In this document: in pieces, positions 49,588 to 57,904 of the stretch
Layout: the number at the start of each line of letters is the position of its first letter
Position numbering within the stretch: the stretch's first letter is position 1
Assembly (NCBI GenBank): GCA_016794465.1
Contig: JAEUKA010000096.1
Location: forward strand, 48,089-112,088
Direction: 5' to 3'
DNA from: Myxococcales bacterium
GTDB taxonomy: Bacteria > Myxococcota_A > Polyangia > Palsa-1104 > JAEUJZ01
Length of the DNA: 64,000 nt
The notes under the pieces: model-generated
What the model saw: the letters and a program-made list of their open reading frames with translations, nothing else
The model's database searches: none
What the model was told of the DNA's origin: nothing
Program-made: the position numbers and the translations under genes

Positions 49588-50268
49588 ATGAGCGATCGCA
49601 TTGACCCACGCCGCCAGACCCGAGAGATTCGCGAGGCGCTGAGCCGCTTCGAGCCCGAACAGCTGCTGGAGATCTTGACCCACGTCTTCCGTCAGTATGT
49701 CGTCGATGGTGGTGCACCGCCGCCGATGCAGCTGCAAGACGAGCTGACTGGGCTCAGCTTCGCGCAGCTGATCGAGCGCTTGCAGCTGCGACTGGATCTG
49801 CCAGAGCTGCGGCTGTTCGAGCTTCAGGCGGGCCGAGTGATGGTGCGCATCGACGGGCGGCTTCAGCCGCTGGAGCTGGCCGACAGCCGTCCCGAGCCTC
49901 TACCGGTGCAGCGAGTGGTCAGCGTCCAGCCCATGGCCGCACCCTCGCCGCCACCTGCCGCGCCGCCACCCGCCAGTGCCTCGCCCGGCACCGAGACGCG
50001 TGAGACAGCAGCAACACCCGGGGTTCACGCCGTTGGTCACGCCAGCAGCGCCCGCCCCCAGCCCGCCGCCGCGCCAGCAGCCAGACCGGCAGCAACGGCA
50101 CCAGCCGCACGACCGACCGCCGCACGTCCGGCGGCAGCACCAGCACCAGCGACGACGCCTGCCCCGGCAGCAGGTCCCGCGCCAGCTGGTCCGGCCCGTC
50201 CCGATAAAGCGCAGACGGAGAAAAACGACAGCCCCGGTGGTCGCTTCGGCTTGCTGGAGATCGACTAA
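49588..50268 (+). CDS. Uncharacterised protein with Pro/Ala-rich C-terminus
   Basis: This 226-residue protein starts MSDRIDPRRQTREIREAL with AAGGAA upstream. Residues about 1-100 form an ordered, Leu-rich helical part (LLEILTHVFRQYVVDGG, LIERLQLRLDLPELRLF). Residues 105-200 are almost only Ala and Pro with scattered Arg/Gly/Thr, so the C-terminal half is disordered. It ends GGRFGLLEID and overlaps the TPR gene by one base (TAATG). I do not recognise a family. Confidence 0.65.
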   Translation: MSDRIDPRRQTREIREALSRFEPEQLLEILTHVFRQYVVDGGAPPPMQLQDELTGLSFAQLIERLQLRLDLPELRLFELQAGRVMVRIDGRLQPLELADSRPEPLPVQRVVSVQPMAAPSPPPAAPPPASASPGTETRETAATPGVHAVGHASSARPQPAAAPAARPAATAPAARPTAARPAAAPAPATTPAPAAGPAPAGPARPDKAQTEKNDSPGGRFGLLEID

Positions 50269-50714
50269 TGAGCGCGCTCATGGCTCGCCGCTATTACACT
50301 CGTGGCATCACCGAGCTGCGCAGCAACGAGCTGGACGACGCCTGCCAGGACTTGCAGGCCGCCGTGCAGCTGATCCCGTCGTATTACGAGGCGCGGATTG
50401 CCTACGCGACGGCGCTGCTCAAGCTCAAAGACCCGCCCCGAGCGATTCAGACCTTGCGGGCGGGCCTTCACTACACGACCAGTGGTCCCGGTCGCGCGCT
50501 GCTCTGTCGGGCGCTTGGCGATGCCCTGGTCGCTGGTGGAGACTTTCTCGCCGCTGAGCAGGCCTTTGCCGAGTCGCAAGCGGTGAGCCCGCAGGACAGT
50601 GCCGATCTGCACGATCGCCTGGCACGGCTGCGGGCCCGAACCGGCCGCTTCGACGAGGCCTTCACCGAGCTACTCGCCGCCGCCCGTCTCACCCGCCAGA
50701 CCGAACGAACCTAG
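50268..50714 (+). CDS. TPR-repeat protein
   Basis: This 148-residue protein has three to four tetratricopeptide repeats (RRYYTRGITELRSNELDDAC, YEARIAYATALLKLKD, LCRALGDALVAGGDFLAAEQAF). It is coupled to the upstream Pro/Ala-rich protein by a one-base overlap and ends by overlapping the convergent lipoprotein gene by 4 bases. The scaffold role is inferred from the repeats. No membrane segment is visible. Confidence 0.75.
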   Translation: MSALMARRYYTRGITELRSNELDDACQDLQAAVQLIPSYYEARIAYATALLKLKDPPRAIQTLRAGLHYTTSGPGRALLCRALGDALVAGGDFLAAEQAFAESQAVSPQDSADLHDRLARLRARTGRFDEAFTELLAAARLTRQTERT

Positions 50715-51868
50715 CCGATGATCACGGGCGCGCAGGTTGACACGCCGGCGCCGACGACCTTGTAGCTGGCGTTGGTCTTGACCTCGGTGGCCTTGCCGGT
50801 CGCGGGATCAAACTCGAACACCATCGAGCGATCTGCGGCGCCCACCACCGCTGTGATGAAGATGTAGAAGCGCCCGCCCCAGTGTGCAAACGCCCAGCCC
50901 GATGGAGTCCCGCCCATCGATCCGAGGCTCCAGCGCCGCACCGTTGCTGCCGATGATTTATCAATCTGTCCAACAAATGGCGCCGATCCTGGGTAATACC
51001 CGTACAGCTCGCCTTTGCCGGTGCCGGTCAGCTCGGGACTGCTCTGCGCCGACAGCTGTAGGCTCCCGATCTTATTTACCATCAGCACCTTCGGATCGAC
51101 CGACGCCAGGTTGGCGACGCGCTGGTTGTCGTACGGCCCGCCCGCCAAAAACAGCGTCTCATTTTCACTGCCTTCCGCGTTGGAGACAAAGCCCATACCG
51201 AACGTCTCGAAGCCATTTTGGCGCCTGGCGAAGCCGGATGGCTTGCAGGAACCGTCGACGGTGTTGACCCAAAAGATCTCGCCACTGGAGTAGAGCACCC
51301 AGGCCCGTGCGGTGCGATCGACGGCCATCGAGAACGGGGTCGCACGACCACCGGAAAATGCGGTGCCGGCCGGACACGACAGCGTGCCGATCAGCTTGTA
51401 CTCGTACTTGCCGTCGCGGGGATTGAAGCTGAGCAGGCGATTGTCGGTGTCGACGACGTAGATCAGCTCCGAGCCGGGACTACACACCGTCGAACACTTG
51501 CCGCCCCGGCAGCTGAGTGGCTGGCAGGTTTCTTTCTCGTCGCCAATGGTGCCATTGGAGTTGCAGGTGTGGACCTTGTCACCGACGCAGGTGGTCGGCA
51601 AGACTGGCGAGCAATCGAGACAGCCTCGGCCCGGATCGCAGATCTGAGCGACGCCGCAGACCTGACTGGTCTGAAAGCTGCCACCGCTGCACGACTGAAG
51701 CGCCCCGCCTTGGCAGCGCTTTTCGCCGCTCCTACAGCGATCCCCTTCCATGGGTCCGCCGGTGGTGATGTCATTGCCTCGGTCGCCATCCTCGACCGCG
51801 CAGCCCGACCCCGCGAGAACGAGCCCAAGGCTCAGCTTGACCAACCTGCTCGACGACGAGTGCCACAT
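50711..51868 (-). CDS. Cys-rich lipoprotein with beta-propeller-like middle
   Basis: This 385-residue protein has a lipobox (VLAGSGCAVED). A Cys-rich N-terminal part follows (CRSGEKRCQGGALQSC, CDPGRGCLDC, CVGDKVHTC). The middle and C-terminal region (about 135-370) contains repeated strand patterns such as SPGSELIYVVDTDNRLLSFN. It is secreted and membrane-anchored. It overlaps the TPR gene convergently by 4 bases. Function unknown. Confidence 0.7.
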   Translation of the reverse strand: MWHSSSSRLVKLSLGLVLAGSGCAVEDGDRGNDITTGGPMEGDRCRSGEKRCQGGALQSCSGGSFQTSQVCGVAQICDPGRGCLDCSPVLPTTCVGDKVHTCNSNGTIGDEKETCQPLSCRGGKCSTVCSPGSELIYVVDTDNRLLSFNPRDGKYEYKLIGTLSCPAGTAFSGGRATPFSMAVDRTARAWVLYSSGEIFWVNTVDGSCKPSGFARRQNGFETFGMGFVSNAEGSENETLFLAGGPYDNQRVANLASVDPKVLMVNKIGSLQLSAQSSPELTGTGKGELYGYYPGSAPFVGQIDKSSAATVRRWSLGSMGGTPSGWAFAHWGGRFYIFITAVVGAADRSMVFEFDPATGKATEVKTNASYKVVGAGVSTCAPVIIG

Positions 51869-52010
51869 GGGAACCTCCGCACAGCGAGTCTGACGTGGAA
51901 AGACGGCGCATCGTACCGAGCGGGCCTGACCACTTCAAGCGCTTGCTCGGGGTTCAGCTCGATTGCGCGGTGCAGGATTTGGAATGGCGAGAGGTAGGTG
52001 GCGATGGGCG

Positions 52011-52787
52011 CTACGAGACGGGACCACCGGGAAGAGTCAAGCGACCCTCGGGACCGAGATCGTTGGCGATCTGAATCAGTACAACAGTGATGTTGTCGTC
52101 GCCGCCGCGTGCATTGGCGAGATCGATCAGCGCTTGCGGCACATCGCGGTACAGCTGCCGACTCAGCACTTCGATCAAATCGGACTCCTCGACGAAGTTG
52201 GAGAGGCCGTCACTACACAGAAGTAGGCAGTCGCCCACCCGCACCGACATCACACTGCCATCGACTTGGACATCGCGCTCGAAGCCGACCGATCGGGTGA
52301 TGATGTGGCGGAAGCGAGACTCGCGGGCCTCCTGCTCGGTCAAAAAACCAGCGCGCACCTGCTCGGCCACCCACGAGTGATCGAACGTCAGCTGCTGCAC
52401 TTTGCCGTCGCGATAAAGGTAAGCTCGCGAGTCCCCGACGTGAGCAATGTAGGCGCGCCGGCCCTGCACCCACAGCGCTGTCAGCGTCGTGCCCATGCCC
52501 TCCAGATCGGGATCGGACTGCGCTGCATCGAAAATGTCGGCGCCCACCGTCATCATCGCGCGGGTCAGGGCCGTCAGGTTGTCGGCTCGGGTCGCTGCTT
52601 GCGGCGGTGGCTTCACCTGATCGCGCAGCTTTTCGATCGCCAAGCGACTCGCCATCTCACCGGCTTGGTGCCCGCCCATCCCGTCCGCCACCGCAAACAG
52701 GCCGAGGTTCTCAGCGACGAGGAAGTTGTCCTCATTGTGGGCCCGCTTGCGGCCAACGTCGGACAGAGCGTAGGGGATGAGTCGCAT
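52011..52787 (-). CDS. PP2C-family serine/threonine protein phosphatase
   Basis: This 258-residue enzyme shows all PP2C signatures: RAHNEDNFLVAENLGLFAV, ADGMGGHQAGE, AHVGDSRAYLYRDG, LLLCSDGLSNFV and DDNITVVL, with Asp residues for the two metal ions. The start MRLIPYALSD at 52787 was chosen because the domain begins there; a longer open frame upstream has no homologous content. It lies 44 bases after the TonB-like gene. Its substrate protein kinases are unknown. Confidence 0.92.
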   Translation of the reverse strand: MRLIPYALSDVGRKRAHNEDNFLVAENLGLFAVADGMGGHQAGEMASRLAIEKLRDQVKPPPQAATRADNLTALTRAMMTVGADIFDAAQSDPDLEGMGTTLTALWVQGRRAYIAHVGDSRAYLYRDGKVQQLTFDHSWVAEQVRAGFLTEQEARESRFRHIITRSVGFERDVQVDGSVMSVRVGDCLLLCSDGLSNFVEESDLIEVLSRQLYRDVPQALIDLANARGGDDNITVVLIQIANDLGPEGRLTLPGGPVS

Positions 52788-52831
52788 GCTTTTGACCAAT
52801 ATCACGAGGTGTCGCGCGCGGCGATCTTCGG

Positions 52832-54853
52832 CTAGCGCTCGAGGCCAACCACTTTCCAACCCTTGTCGGTGGGCTCGAGCAGCAAGATCAAATCTTCGCC
52901 GCCCTGCTCGACCCAAGCAAACGCCACGTCGTCTCCGTCGGCGCCACGCGGAGCCCGACCAAGTCGCGCCTTGACCTCGGCCAGCGTGTAGTAGTGCAGC
53001 CGATCGCGCTTGGGAATGCCCTCGGCCATCATCTCATCGAAAAACGAGCGCAGCGCCGCCGCATCACTGGCCACGGTCCTGCCGCCGGACGTAAATGGCA
53101 AGGCACTGCCGGCGCTCATACGCTTCGCATCCGACCGCTCAAAGGCCTCCAGCCAGCGCAGCGCAGCACTCTTGGCATCATCGGGCACTTTGGTCAGCGC
53201 CTGGGCCCGAATCGGCGCCAGCGGCTCCACCGTGTCCGTGCCACCGCCCCGCGCTGCCGACCCTTTGGGCAGACCCAGCAGCGGTCGTGGCGGCTCTGGA
53301 CGCGATTCCGAGGGGTTTTCGGTCCGCACCTCGCTGCGCAGCTCTGGCCGTGACTTGCCCGCTTCCGCAAACAGCGGCTTGCTCGGCGGGGGTAGCGGCG
53401 TCCCCGTGCCTGGACCGGTCTTCGGCGGTGTAGTCAGGATGTGCGCATTCACGAAGTCGGTCGCACACTGCCGCTCGTCGCGGTGAAAGTGCCAGGTGAT
53501 GTAGACGTTGCCGTCGCGACTCTTGATCGCTGCTGGTGGCTCACCAAACGGCGCGGCACTGCCGACTGCATCGACCGCCGCCGCATCAAACGGCAACACG
53601 CCCGACGGGCTGGAGATGATCACCTGACCGAGCGTGCCATCGGGCTTGATCGACAGCTCGATCGCCGCCACCAAGCTGCGCGGATAGGGATCTCGGCCCG
53701 CCCGCCGATCGAGGTCGGCCAAGAAGCCATCGCCCCAAAATCGGTGAATTTGCCGGTGAACCTGCGCGATGTAGGCCGCAAACGGATGGGCTCGGGTGCC
53801 AAGCTCACTTTGGTTACCGACGCGAACATTGGGCGTAAAGTTCTCCAGCGCCGAGCGGAACAGTGCCTGCTTGGCCATGATGCGGTCCCATCGACCCTGC
53901 CCCTGCGAGCGCTCGGCCCGGGCGGCGGCTCGTCGCTCCGACTCGGCGACATCGTAGCCGACGATCCGGTCGTAGTCTTGATGGCGCAGCCGCGACGGAC
54001 TCAGCCCCGGAGAGCCCGCCTGCCCTTCGGCTCGCTCGGCCTTGCCTTGACTGGCCAGCGACTCGGGGCCGCCACCTTGGGCAAGCAGCTGTTGTCCGTC
54101 GCCAAGCTGCGTCTCACCGCCCGCTTTCTCGGCGCGACCTACACTCTGTGCCTCGGGAGTGCTCTGCTTGGGACTCGGCTGGGCGTTCTGCGCCACCGCC
54201 AGGTTGGGCATCTGAGCGACCGGCGTCGGTGGTGGCGCCAGCTGTGGCAGTCGCTTGGGATCACCGGGACGATCCTGCAGCTCCGCCGACTTCTGCTGCG
54301 CTTCCCCGATCTGTGGCGACTGATTTTCCGACGGAGAACTCGCCGATGTTTGTCCCGAGAGCTGCTCGACCAGATTGCGCTGACTCGCCTGCGTATCGAC
54401 GGCCACACTGTGGTTCTTTTGGGCCAGATAGCGCGCGTCCTTGTTGTCCGCTTCGTCGGGAAACTGCTGCTGATCGACCATCTTGAGGTGCGGCATCACC
54501 GTCACCTCCAGTGGCTTGACCTCGGGCTTGACCTCGGGCGGCTTGGGCGGCTGCTCTCGTCGCTCAGCAAGCTTTTCCTCGGGCGGCTGCTCCGGCGAGA
54601 CAGGTGGCTTCTTCGGCAGCGCGATCGCATCGGTAGCGTCGGACGGCTGTGCGGGATCGACGGACGGCGAGTCACCAGTGTCGTCGCTGTCCACGTAGGT
54701 CAGCTCCAGCGGCGTCTCGGGGCGCTCGGCCAGCCGAGCCAGCAGCGGCGGCAACACCAGCCCATGCGCCAGGACCGACAGCAACATCGCAGAGATCCAG
54801 CCCTTTTGGCGCACGCGCGCCGCAGCTGGACCCTGATGTTGCACAGCAACCAT
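52832..54853 (-). CDS. TonB-like protein with C-terminal extension
   Basis: This 673-residue protein has an N-terminal membrane helix (about 18-38, ISAMLLSVLAHGLVLPPLLA) and a long Pro/Gln/Ser-rich periplasmic spacer. The TonB C-terminal domain runs over about 365-460, with LVAAIELSIKPDGTLGQVIISS followed by FDAAAVDAVGSAAPFGEPP. The last 110 residues (AALRWLEAFERSDAK, LHYYTLAEVKARLG) are not found in ordinary TonB and look like a small NTF2-like domain. The gene is followed by PP2C on the same strand. It probably energises an outer-membrane transporter. Confidence 0.75.
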   Translation of the reverse strand: MVAVQHQGPAAARVRQKGWISAMLLSVLAHGLVLPPLLARLAERPETPLELTYVDSDDTGDSPSVDPAQPSDATDAIALPKKPPVSPEQPPEEKLAERREQPPKPPEVKPEVKPLEVTVMPHLKMVDQQQFPDEADNKDARYLAQKNHSVAVDTQASQRNLVEQLSGQTSASSPSENQSPQIGEAQQKSAELQDRPGDPKRLPQLAPPPTPVAQMPNLAVAQNAQPSPKQSTPEAQSVGRAEKAGGETQLGDGQQLLAQGGGPESLASQGKAERAEGQAGSPGLSPSRLRHQDYDRIVGYDVAESERRAAARAERSQGQGRWDRIMAKQALFRSALENFTPNVRVGNQSELGTRAHPFAAYIAQVHRQIHRFWGDGFLADLDRRAGRDPYPRSLVAAIELSIKPDGTLGQVIISSPSGVLPFDAAAVDAVGSAAPFGEPPAAIKSRDGNVYITWHFHRDERQCATDFVNAHILTTPPKTGPGTGTPLPPPSKPLFAEAGKSRPELRSEVRTENPSESRPEPPRPLLGLPKGSAARGGGTDTVEPLAPIRAQALTKVPDDAKSAALRWLEAFERSDAKRMSAGSALPFTSGGRTVASDAAALRSFFDEMMAEGIPKRDRLHYYTLAEVKARLGRAPRGADGDDVAFAWVEQGGEDLILLLEPTDKGWKVVGLER

Positions 54854-54990
54854 CCTTTCACCCTACCAAGGAGCGAGGCTTCCCGGCAAACCCCCGCGTC
54901 CAAGCAGCGTCGATTCCGTCGTGCCCGTTGACATCCGACGACCGCAGCAGCTGGGTCGAGCGAAGCGACCAGCCGGACCGCCTATTCGCC

Positions 54991-55017
54991 ATGGTGTGGG
55001 TGGAAATGGTGTGGGTG
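54991..55017. repeat. Two 12-bp direct repeats between the hub gene and the TonB-like gene
   Basis: ATGGTGTGGGTG occurs at 54991-55002 and 55006-55017 (15-bp period), 138 bases or more upstream of the TonB-like start. The rest of this 213-base gap (54854-55066) holds nothing I can support as a gene. Confidence 0.5.
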
Positions 55018-55066
55018 TAAGCAGGGATGCGCAGGTGTGCGCGGGAAGGCTTGGAGGATGTAAGGC

Positions 55067-56170
55067 TTACATGCCAGCGTCGCGCTGTAGCTTGTACTTG
55101 CCTTTGAAGCCGCCCATGCCAGCGCCTTCGCCCATTCCGGAGCTGCTATGCGAATAGGAGAACTCTGCGCCTACCACATAGTATTTGCCGTTAAAGCGCT
55201 TTTCATTGCTGCCCATTTGCAGCTCGATGACTTTGCCGGGTTTGATCTCAGCATTACCAAGTCCGGTGGCTTCCGCATTGATGAAGTTCATCTGCCGTTC
55301 TTCCAGCAGGGACTTCGCCAGTAGATCGCCTTCTTCCTTCGAGCGGAATGGGATACCAGACTCATATACATCCGGGCTATCACCGAATGCACTGCTACCA
55401 CTCTCACCACCGAGCGGCGAAGCGCCACCTTCCGCTTTGCACTCCATCATCTGGGCTTCTCGGGTTGACGCAAACGGGTCCCAGCCTCGGCAAATGACCT
55501 TCTTCACTTGCGCAGCAGCAGACATCTTGGGCTTAAAGTTTTCCAGCGCGCCGGTACCGGCTGTATTGTAATCAAGCGTTGCAACAGGGCCTTGGTCTTT
55601 TTCACGCTTGGTATAGAAAATCGTCTTATCTTCACAGAAGATTACACGGCCGGTCCGAGCTGCGCGCATCCGCAAAAACTCGAGATCGGTCATATTGTTC
55701 TGGTGCAAGTGCTCATGGCGCAATGTCGGTGGCTCGCGACCAAAATCTACCGACAGACCCGCTTCGCTAATCACCTTTTGAATGATTTGCTGATCGGTCT
55801 GATTGGTAAATGTGCGGGTCTTACGACCACGCGTAAGCTTGTGCATTGCATTCATACCTTGAAGATCCGTTGCCACTGGAGAGTGGGCATCATACGTCGG
55901 ATCATCGCCATGCACATAGCCTTTGAACAGCTCTTGCTCGCCCTCACCTTCGACTTTTATCTTTACGATCAAGTCGGTACCGGGCTTCAGCATTGCTGAG
56001 AACTTGTTTCCACCCGAAGTATCACCCAGGTTAGAGAGAGAAATCTGGGCATAATCCGGCTGGTCAAGGTCTTTCTTGATCACCAAGCTGGAAATGTCGC
56101 TCAGGTCGATTTCTTTTCCACCGACAAGTACTTTCGGTAGACTAACCTTGGGGTTTTGCGACGGTGCCAT
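55067..56170 (-). CDS. Contractile injection system baseplate hub protein (gpD/VgrG-like)
   Basis: This 367-residue protein begins with a gpD-like domain (VLVGGKEIDLSDISSLVIKK, then LVIKIKVEGEGEQELFKGYVH). It has the domain-2 segment FLRMRAARTGRVIFCEDKTI typical of phage late-control D proteins, the baseplate hub that holds the spike. Homologues in extracellular injection systems are Afp8/Pvc8. The C-terminal part (EKRFNGKYYVVGAEFSYSHS) is the OB-fold-like tail. It is the last gene of the injection operon here, 3 bases after the tube-initiator gene. Confidence 0.85.
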   Translation of the reverse strand: MAPSQNPKVSLPKVLVGGKEIDLSDISSLVIKKDLDQPDYAQISLSNLGDTSGGNKFSAMLKPGTDLIVKIKVEGEGEQELFKGYVHGDDPTYDAHSPVATDLQGMNAMHKLTRGRKTRTFTNQTDQQIIQKVISEAGLSVDFGREPPTLRHEHLHQNNMTDLEFLRMRAARTGRVIFCEDKTIFYTKREKDQGPVATLDYNTAGTGALENFKPKMSAAAQVKKVICRGWDPFASTREAQMMECKAEGGASPLGGESGSSAFGDSPDVYESGIPFRSKEEGDLLAKSLLEERQMNFINAEATGLGNAEIKPGKVIELQMGSNEKRFNGKYYVVGAEFSYSHSSSGMGEGAGMGGFKGKYKLQRDAGM

Positions 56171-56172
56171 AA

Positions 56173-56619
56173 TTAACCTCCCTGTTTGCCAGTCGCAGCC
56201 GAGCTTGCCTTCTTCATCTTGACAGTGGCTTCACAGCGCACCGGTGTGCCATCGCGCAGGAACATCGTAAATTTCTGTTGAACAGACTCAACGACGCCCT
56301 GAAATACGAACTTACCCCACACGAATTTGCAAAGGGGCGGACGAGGCTTCTCTTTGCTGATAATCAGCGCAAGCTTCTCCACTTTTGAGGTATATTCCAT
56401 TACGGATTTCTTTTCCTCATACGTGTCGAAGTGAAGCGTCACAGTCAAGTTCGCAGGCGTCGGCTTGGTGAACTCTTCGGGGGGCTCATCGGTCATGGCG
56501 CCCTCTTTTTGGGTCCACTGGACTTGCTTCTCGACCGTAAACTCTTTCGGGTTAAAGAGTACCGTCAACTTGCCGCCACGGTCGCAGTCGTGGAGCTCTG
56601 CTTTCTCTAGTTCAGCCAT
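56173..56619 (-). CDS. Contractile injection system tube-initiator protein (Afp7/LysM-like)
   Basis: This 148-residue protein begins MAELEKAELHDCDRGGKL and contains LTVLFNPKEFTVEKQVQW. That is the signature of the small proteins that join the hub to the inner tube (CIS tube proteins, Afp7/Pvc7, with a LysM-like core). ATG 56619 was chosen since the domain starts there and an AAGG element lies upstream; a longer frame exists. The preceding gene ends one base earlier and the hub follows, the expected order. Confidence 0.85.
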   Translation of the reverse strand: MAELEKAELHDCDRGGKLTVLFNPKEFTVEKQVQWTQKEGAMTDEPPEEFTKPTPANLTVTLHFDTYEEKKSVMEYTSKVEKLALIISKEKPRPPLCKFVWGKFVFQGVVESVQQKFTMFLRDGTPVRCEATVKMKKASSAATGKQGG

Positions 56620-56620
56620 G

Positions 56621-57445
56621 TTATCCGAACCTTTCCTTAGAAATCCGCATGGACTTTTCAAGGCTTTCAAGCGCTAGCTCAGCAACTTTCTTGAGCTTCG
56701 TCTCAAAGCCCTTCCGGTCCTCCATCATTTTCTTATTGGCAGAATTGTCGATAGCTTTCTTCAGCGGATGTGTATCTGGCGTATGCTCGACATGAGAAGA
56801 CGCCGCTGCCATCTGCTTTTTGCTATCAGCAAATGCGATTAGGGTCAAGTCACCCAGCGATATCCTGTTATCTGAGGCAATCGCTTGGGCTGAAGCCTGC
56901 GCCCGGACCGCATCCAGCAAGCGGGTCGACGCATCGACCGCCGCTCTCTGAATCTGCGACGAGGAGCTGCCACCTGGCCCACCTCGTCCAAGCTGCTCGT
57001 CAGCCGCTCCACCAGCCACCACGGGCAGCCCTGTCACCCGTCCGCTCTGACGCTCCGCCGCCAGGTAGGCGCCAAGGTCCGCCTCGACAGCACTGACCAC
57101 CGGCTTCAGGTCTGCTTTCGGGAGAGTGCTCCACAGCGGCCCCGAGGCTTCCCGCTGCTCTTGAAGCTGCATCGCCGTCCGCGACAGCGACGGGCTCCAC
57201 CCCGCATCAAGCATCACCTGTGGCTGCTGGCTGCCTCGGGCCGACGCCGAGCTCTTCTCGTCCCCGGTGGCGTGCTCACCACCAGCGACGGTCATTTCCG
57301 AGCCGCTGTGGTGCGATGGCTGCGCCCCACGCGCCGACGAGCCCCCCTGAAGGCGGCCCATCACCGACCCGAGCATCCGCAGCGAGGCGGTGGTGCCCAG
57401 CGGCTGAAAGTCCGGTGCCGACGAATTGCGCTGTGAGTCCGACAT
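56621..57445 (-). CDS. Unknown protein inside the injection operon
   Basis: This 274-residue protein has no recognisable domain. The first 90 residues are Ser/Gly/Ala-rich and disordered. A helical middle follows (SQIQRAAVDASTRLLDAVRAQ), then a Lys-rich C-terminal helix (KGFETKLKKVAELALESL). It lies between the tube gene and the tube-initiator gene, with spacings of 2 and 1 bases, so it is cotranslated with them. It could be a structural accessory or a cargo-loading factor; this is a guess from position only. Confidence 0.6.
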   Translation of the reverse strand: MSDSQRNSSAPDFQPLGTTASLRMLGSVMGRLQGGSSARGAQPSHHSGSEMTVAGGEHATGDEKSSASARGSQQPQVMLDAGWSPSLSRTAMQLQEQREASGPLWSTLPKADLKPVVSAVEADLGAYLAAERQSGRVTGLPVVAGGAADEQLGRGGPGGSSSSQIQRAAVDASTRLLDAVRAQASAQAIASDNRISLGDLTLIAFADSKKQMAAASSHVEHTPDTHPLKKAIDNSANKKMMEDRKGFETKLKKVAELALESLEKSMRISKERFG

Positions 57446-57447
57446 GG

Positions 57448-57885
57448 TTAGCCTTCGTACGTCAGCTCTTCATGAGCGATTTCAATGCTCTCGACAGAGA
57501 TTTCGTTCTTGGTAGCGTCAAACTCCGGCCCTTCCCACTTACAGATCCAGGCTTTGCGAAAACGCCACTTGTGAAGCCGCTTTCCGCCTGGTCCATAGTG
57601 AACGATGAGGCCGTCGATGCGCTTCATCTTCTTGCCGGGTTCGTCATTGACATAACCTTGACGCAGTGCCCACAACTCGGAATCAACAAATCCCTGCTTG
57701 AGCACAATATTGGAATACTTATTGTGCCCCATCAGCTTGAGCTCTGTGGTATTGACTCCGCCCTCTTGGATCGTAATGACTTCCGATTCGGACTTCAGCC
57801 CCGAGCAGGAGCGAAAGAAGCCTTGTTGGACGCCTTTGATCTCGACGGTGAAGTAGTAAACAGGCAGTGCCTCGCGGCGTGACAT
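57448..57885 (-). CDS. Injection system inner-tube protein (gp19-like)
   Basis: This 145-residue protein begins MSRREALPVYYFTVEIKGV and shows FFRSCSGLKSESEVITI, GHNKYSNIVLKQGFVDSEL and FRKAWICKWEGPEFD, the pattern of T4-like gp19/Afp1/Pvc1 tube subunits that stack as hexamers inside the sheath. The length is normal. It follows the second sheath gene by 19 bases and precedes the unknown gene by 2 bases. Confidence 0.9.
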   Translation of the reverse strand: MSRREALPVYYFTVEIKGVQQGFFRSCSGLKSESEVITIQEGGVNTTELKLMGHNKYSNIVLKQGFVDSELWALRQGYVNDEPGKKMKRIDGLIVHYGPGGKRLHKWRFRKAWICKWEGPEFDATKNEISVESIEIAHEELTYEG

Positions 57886-57904
57886 GTCTTAGATACCTCT
57901 CTGC

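Noticed and set aside
53441..54931. Long plus-strand open frame opposite the TonB-like gene
   Set aside because: Only a shadow of the Pro-rich TonB gene, with no domain.
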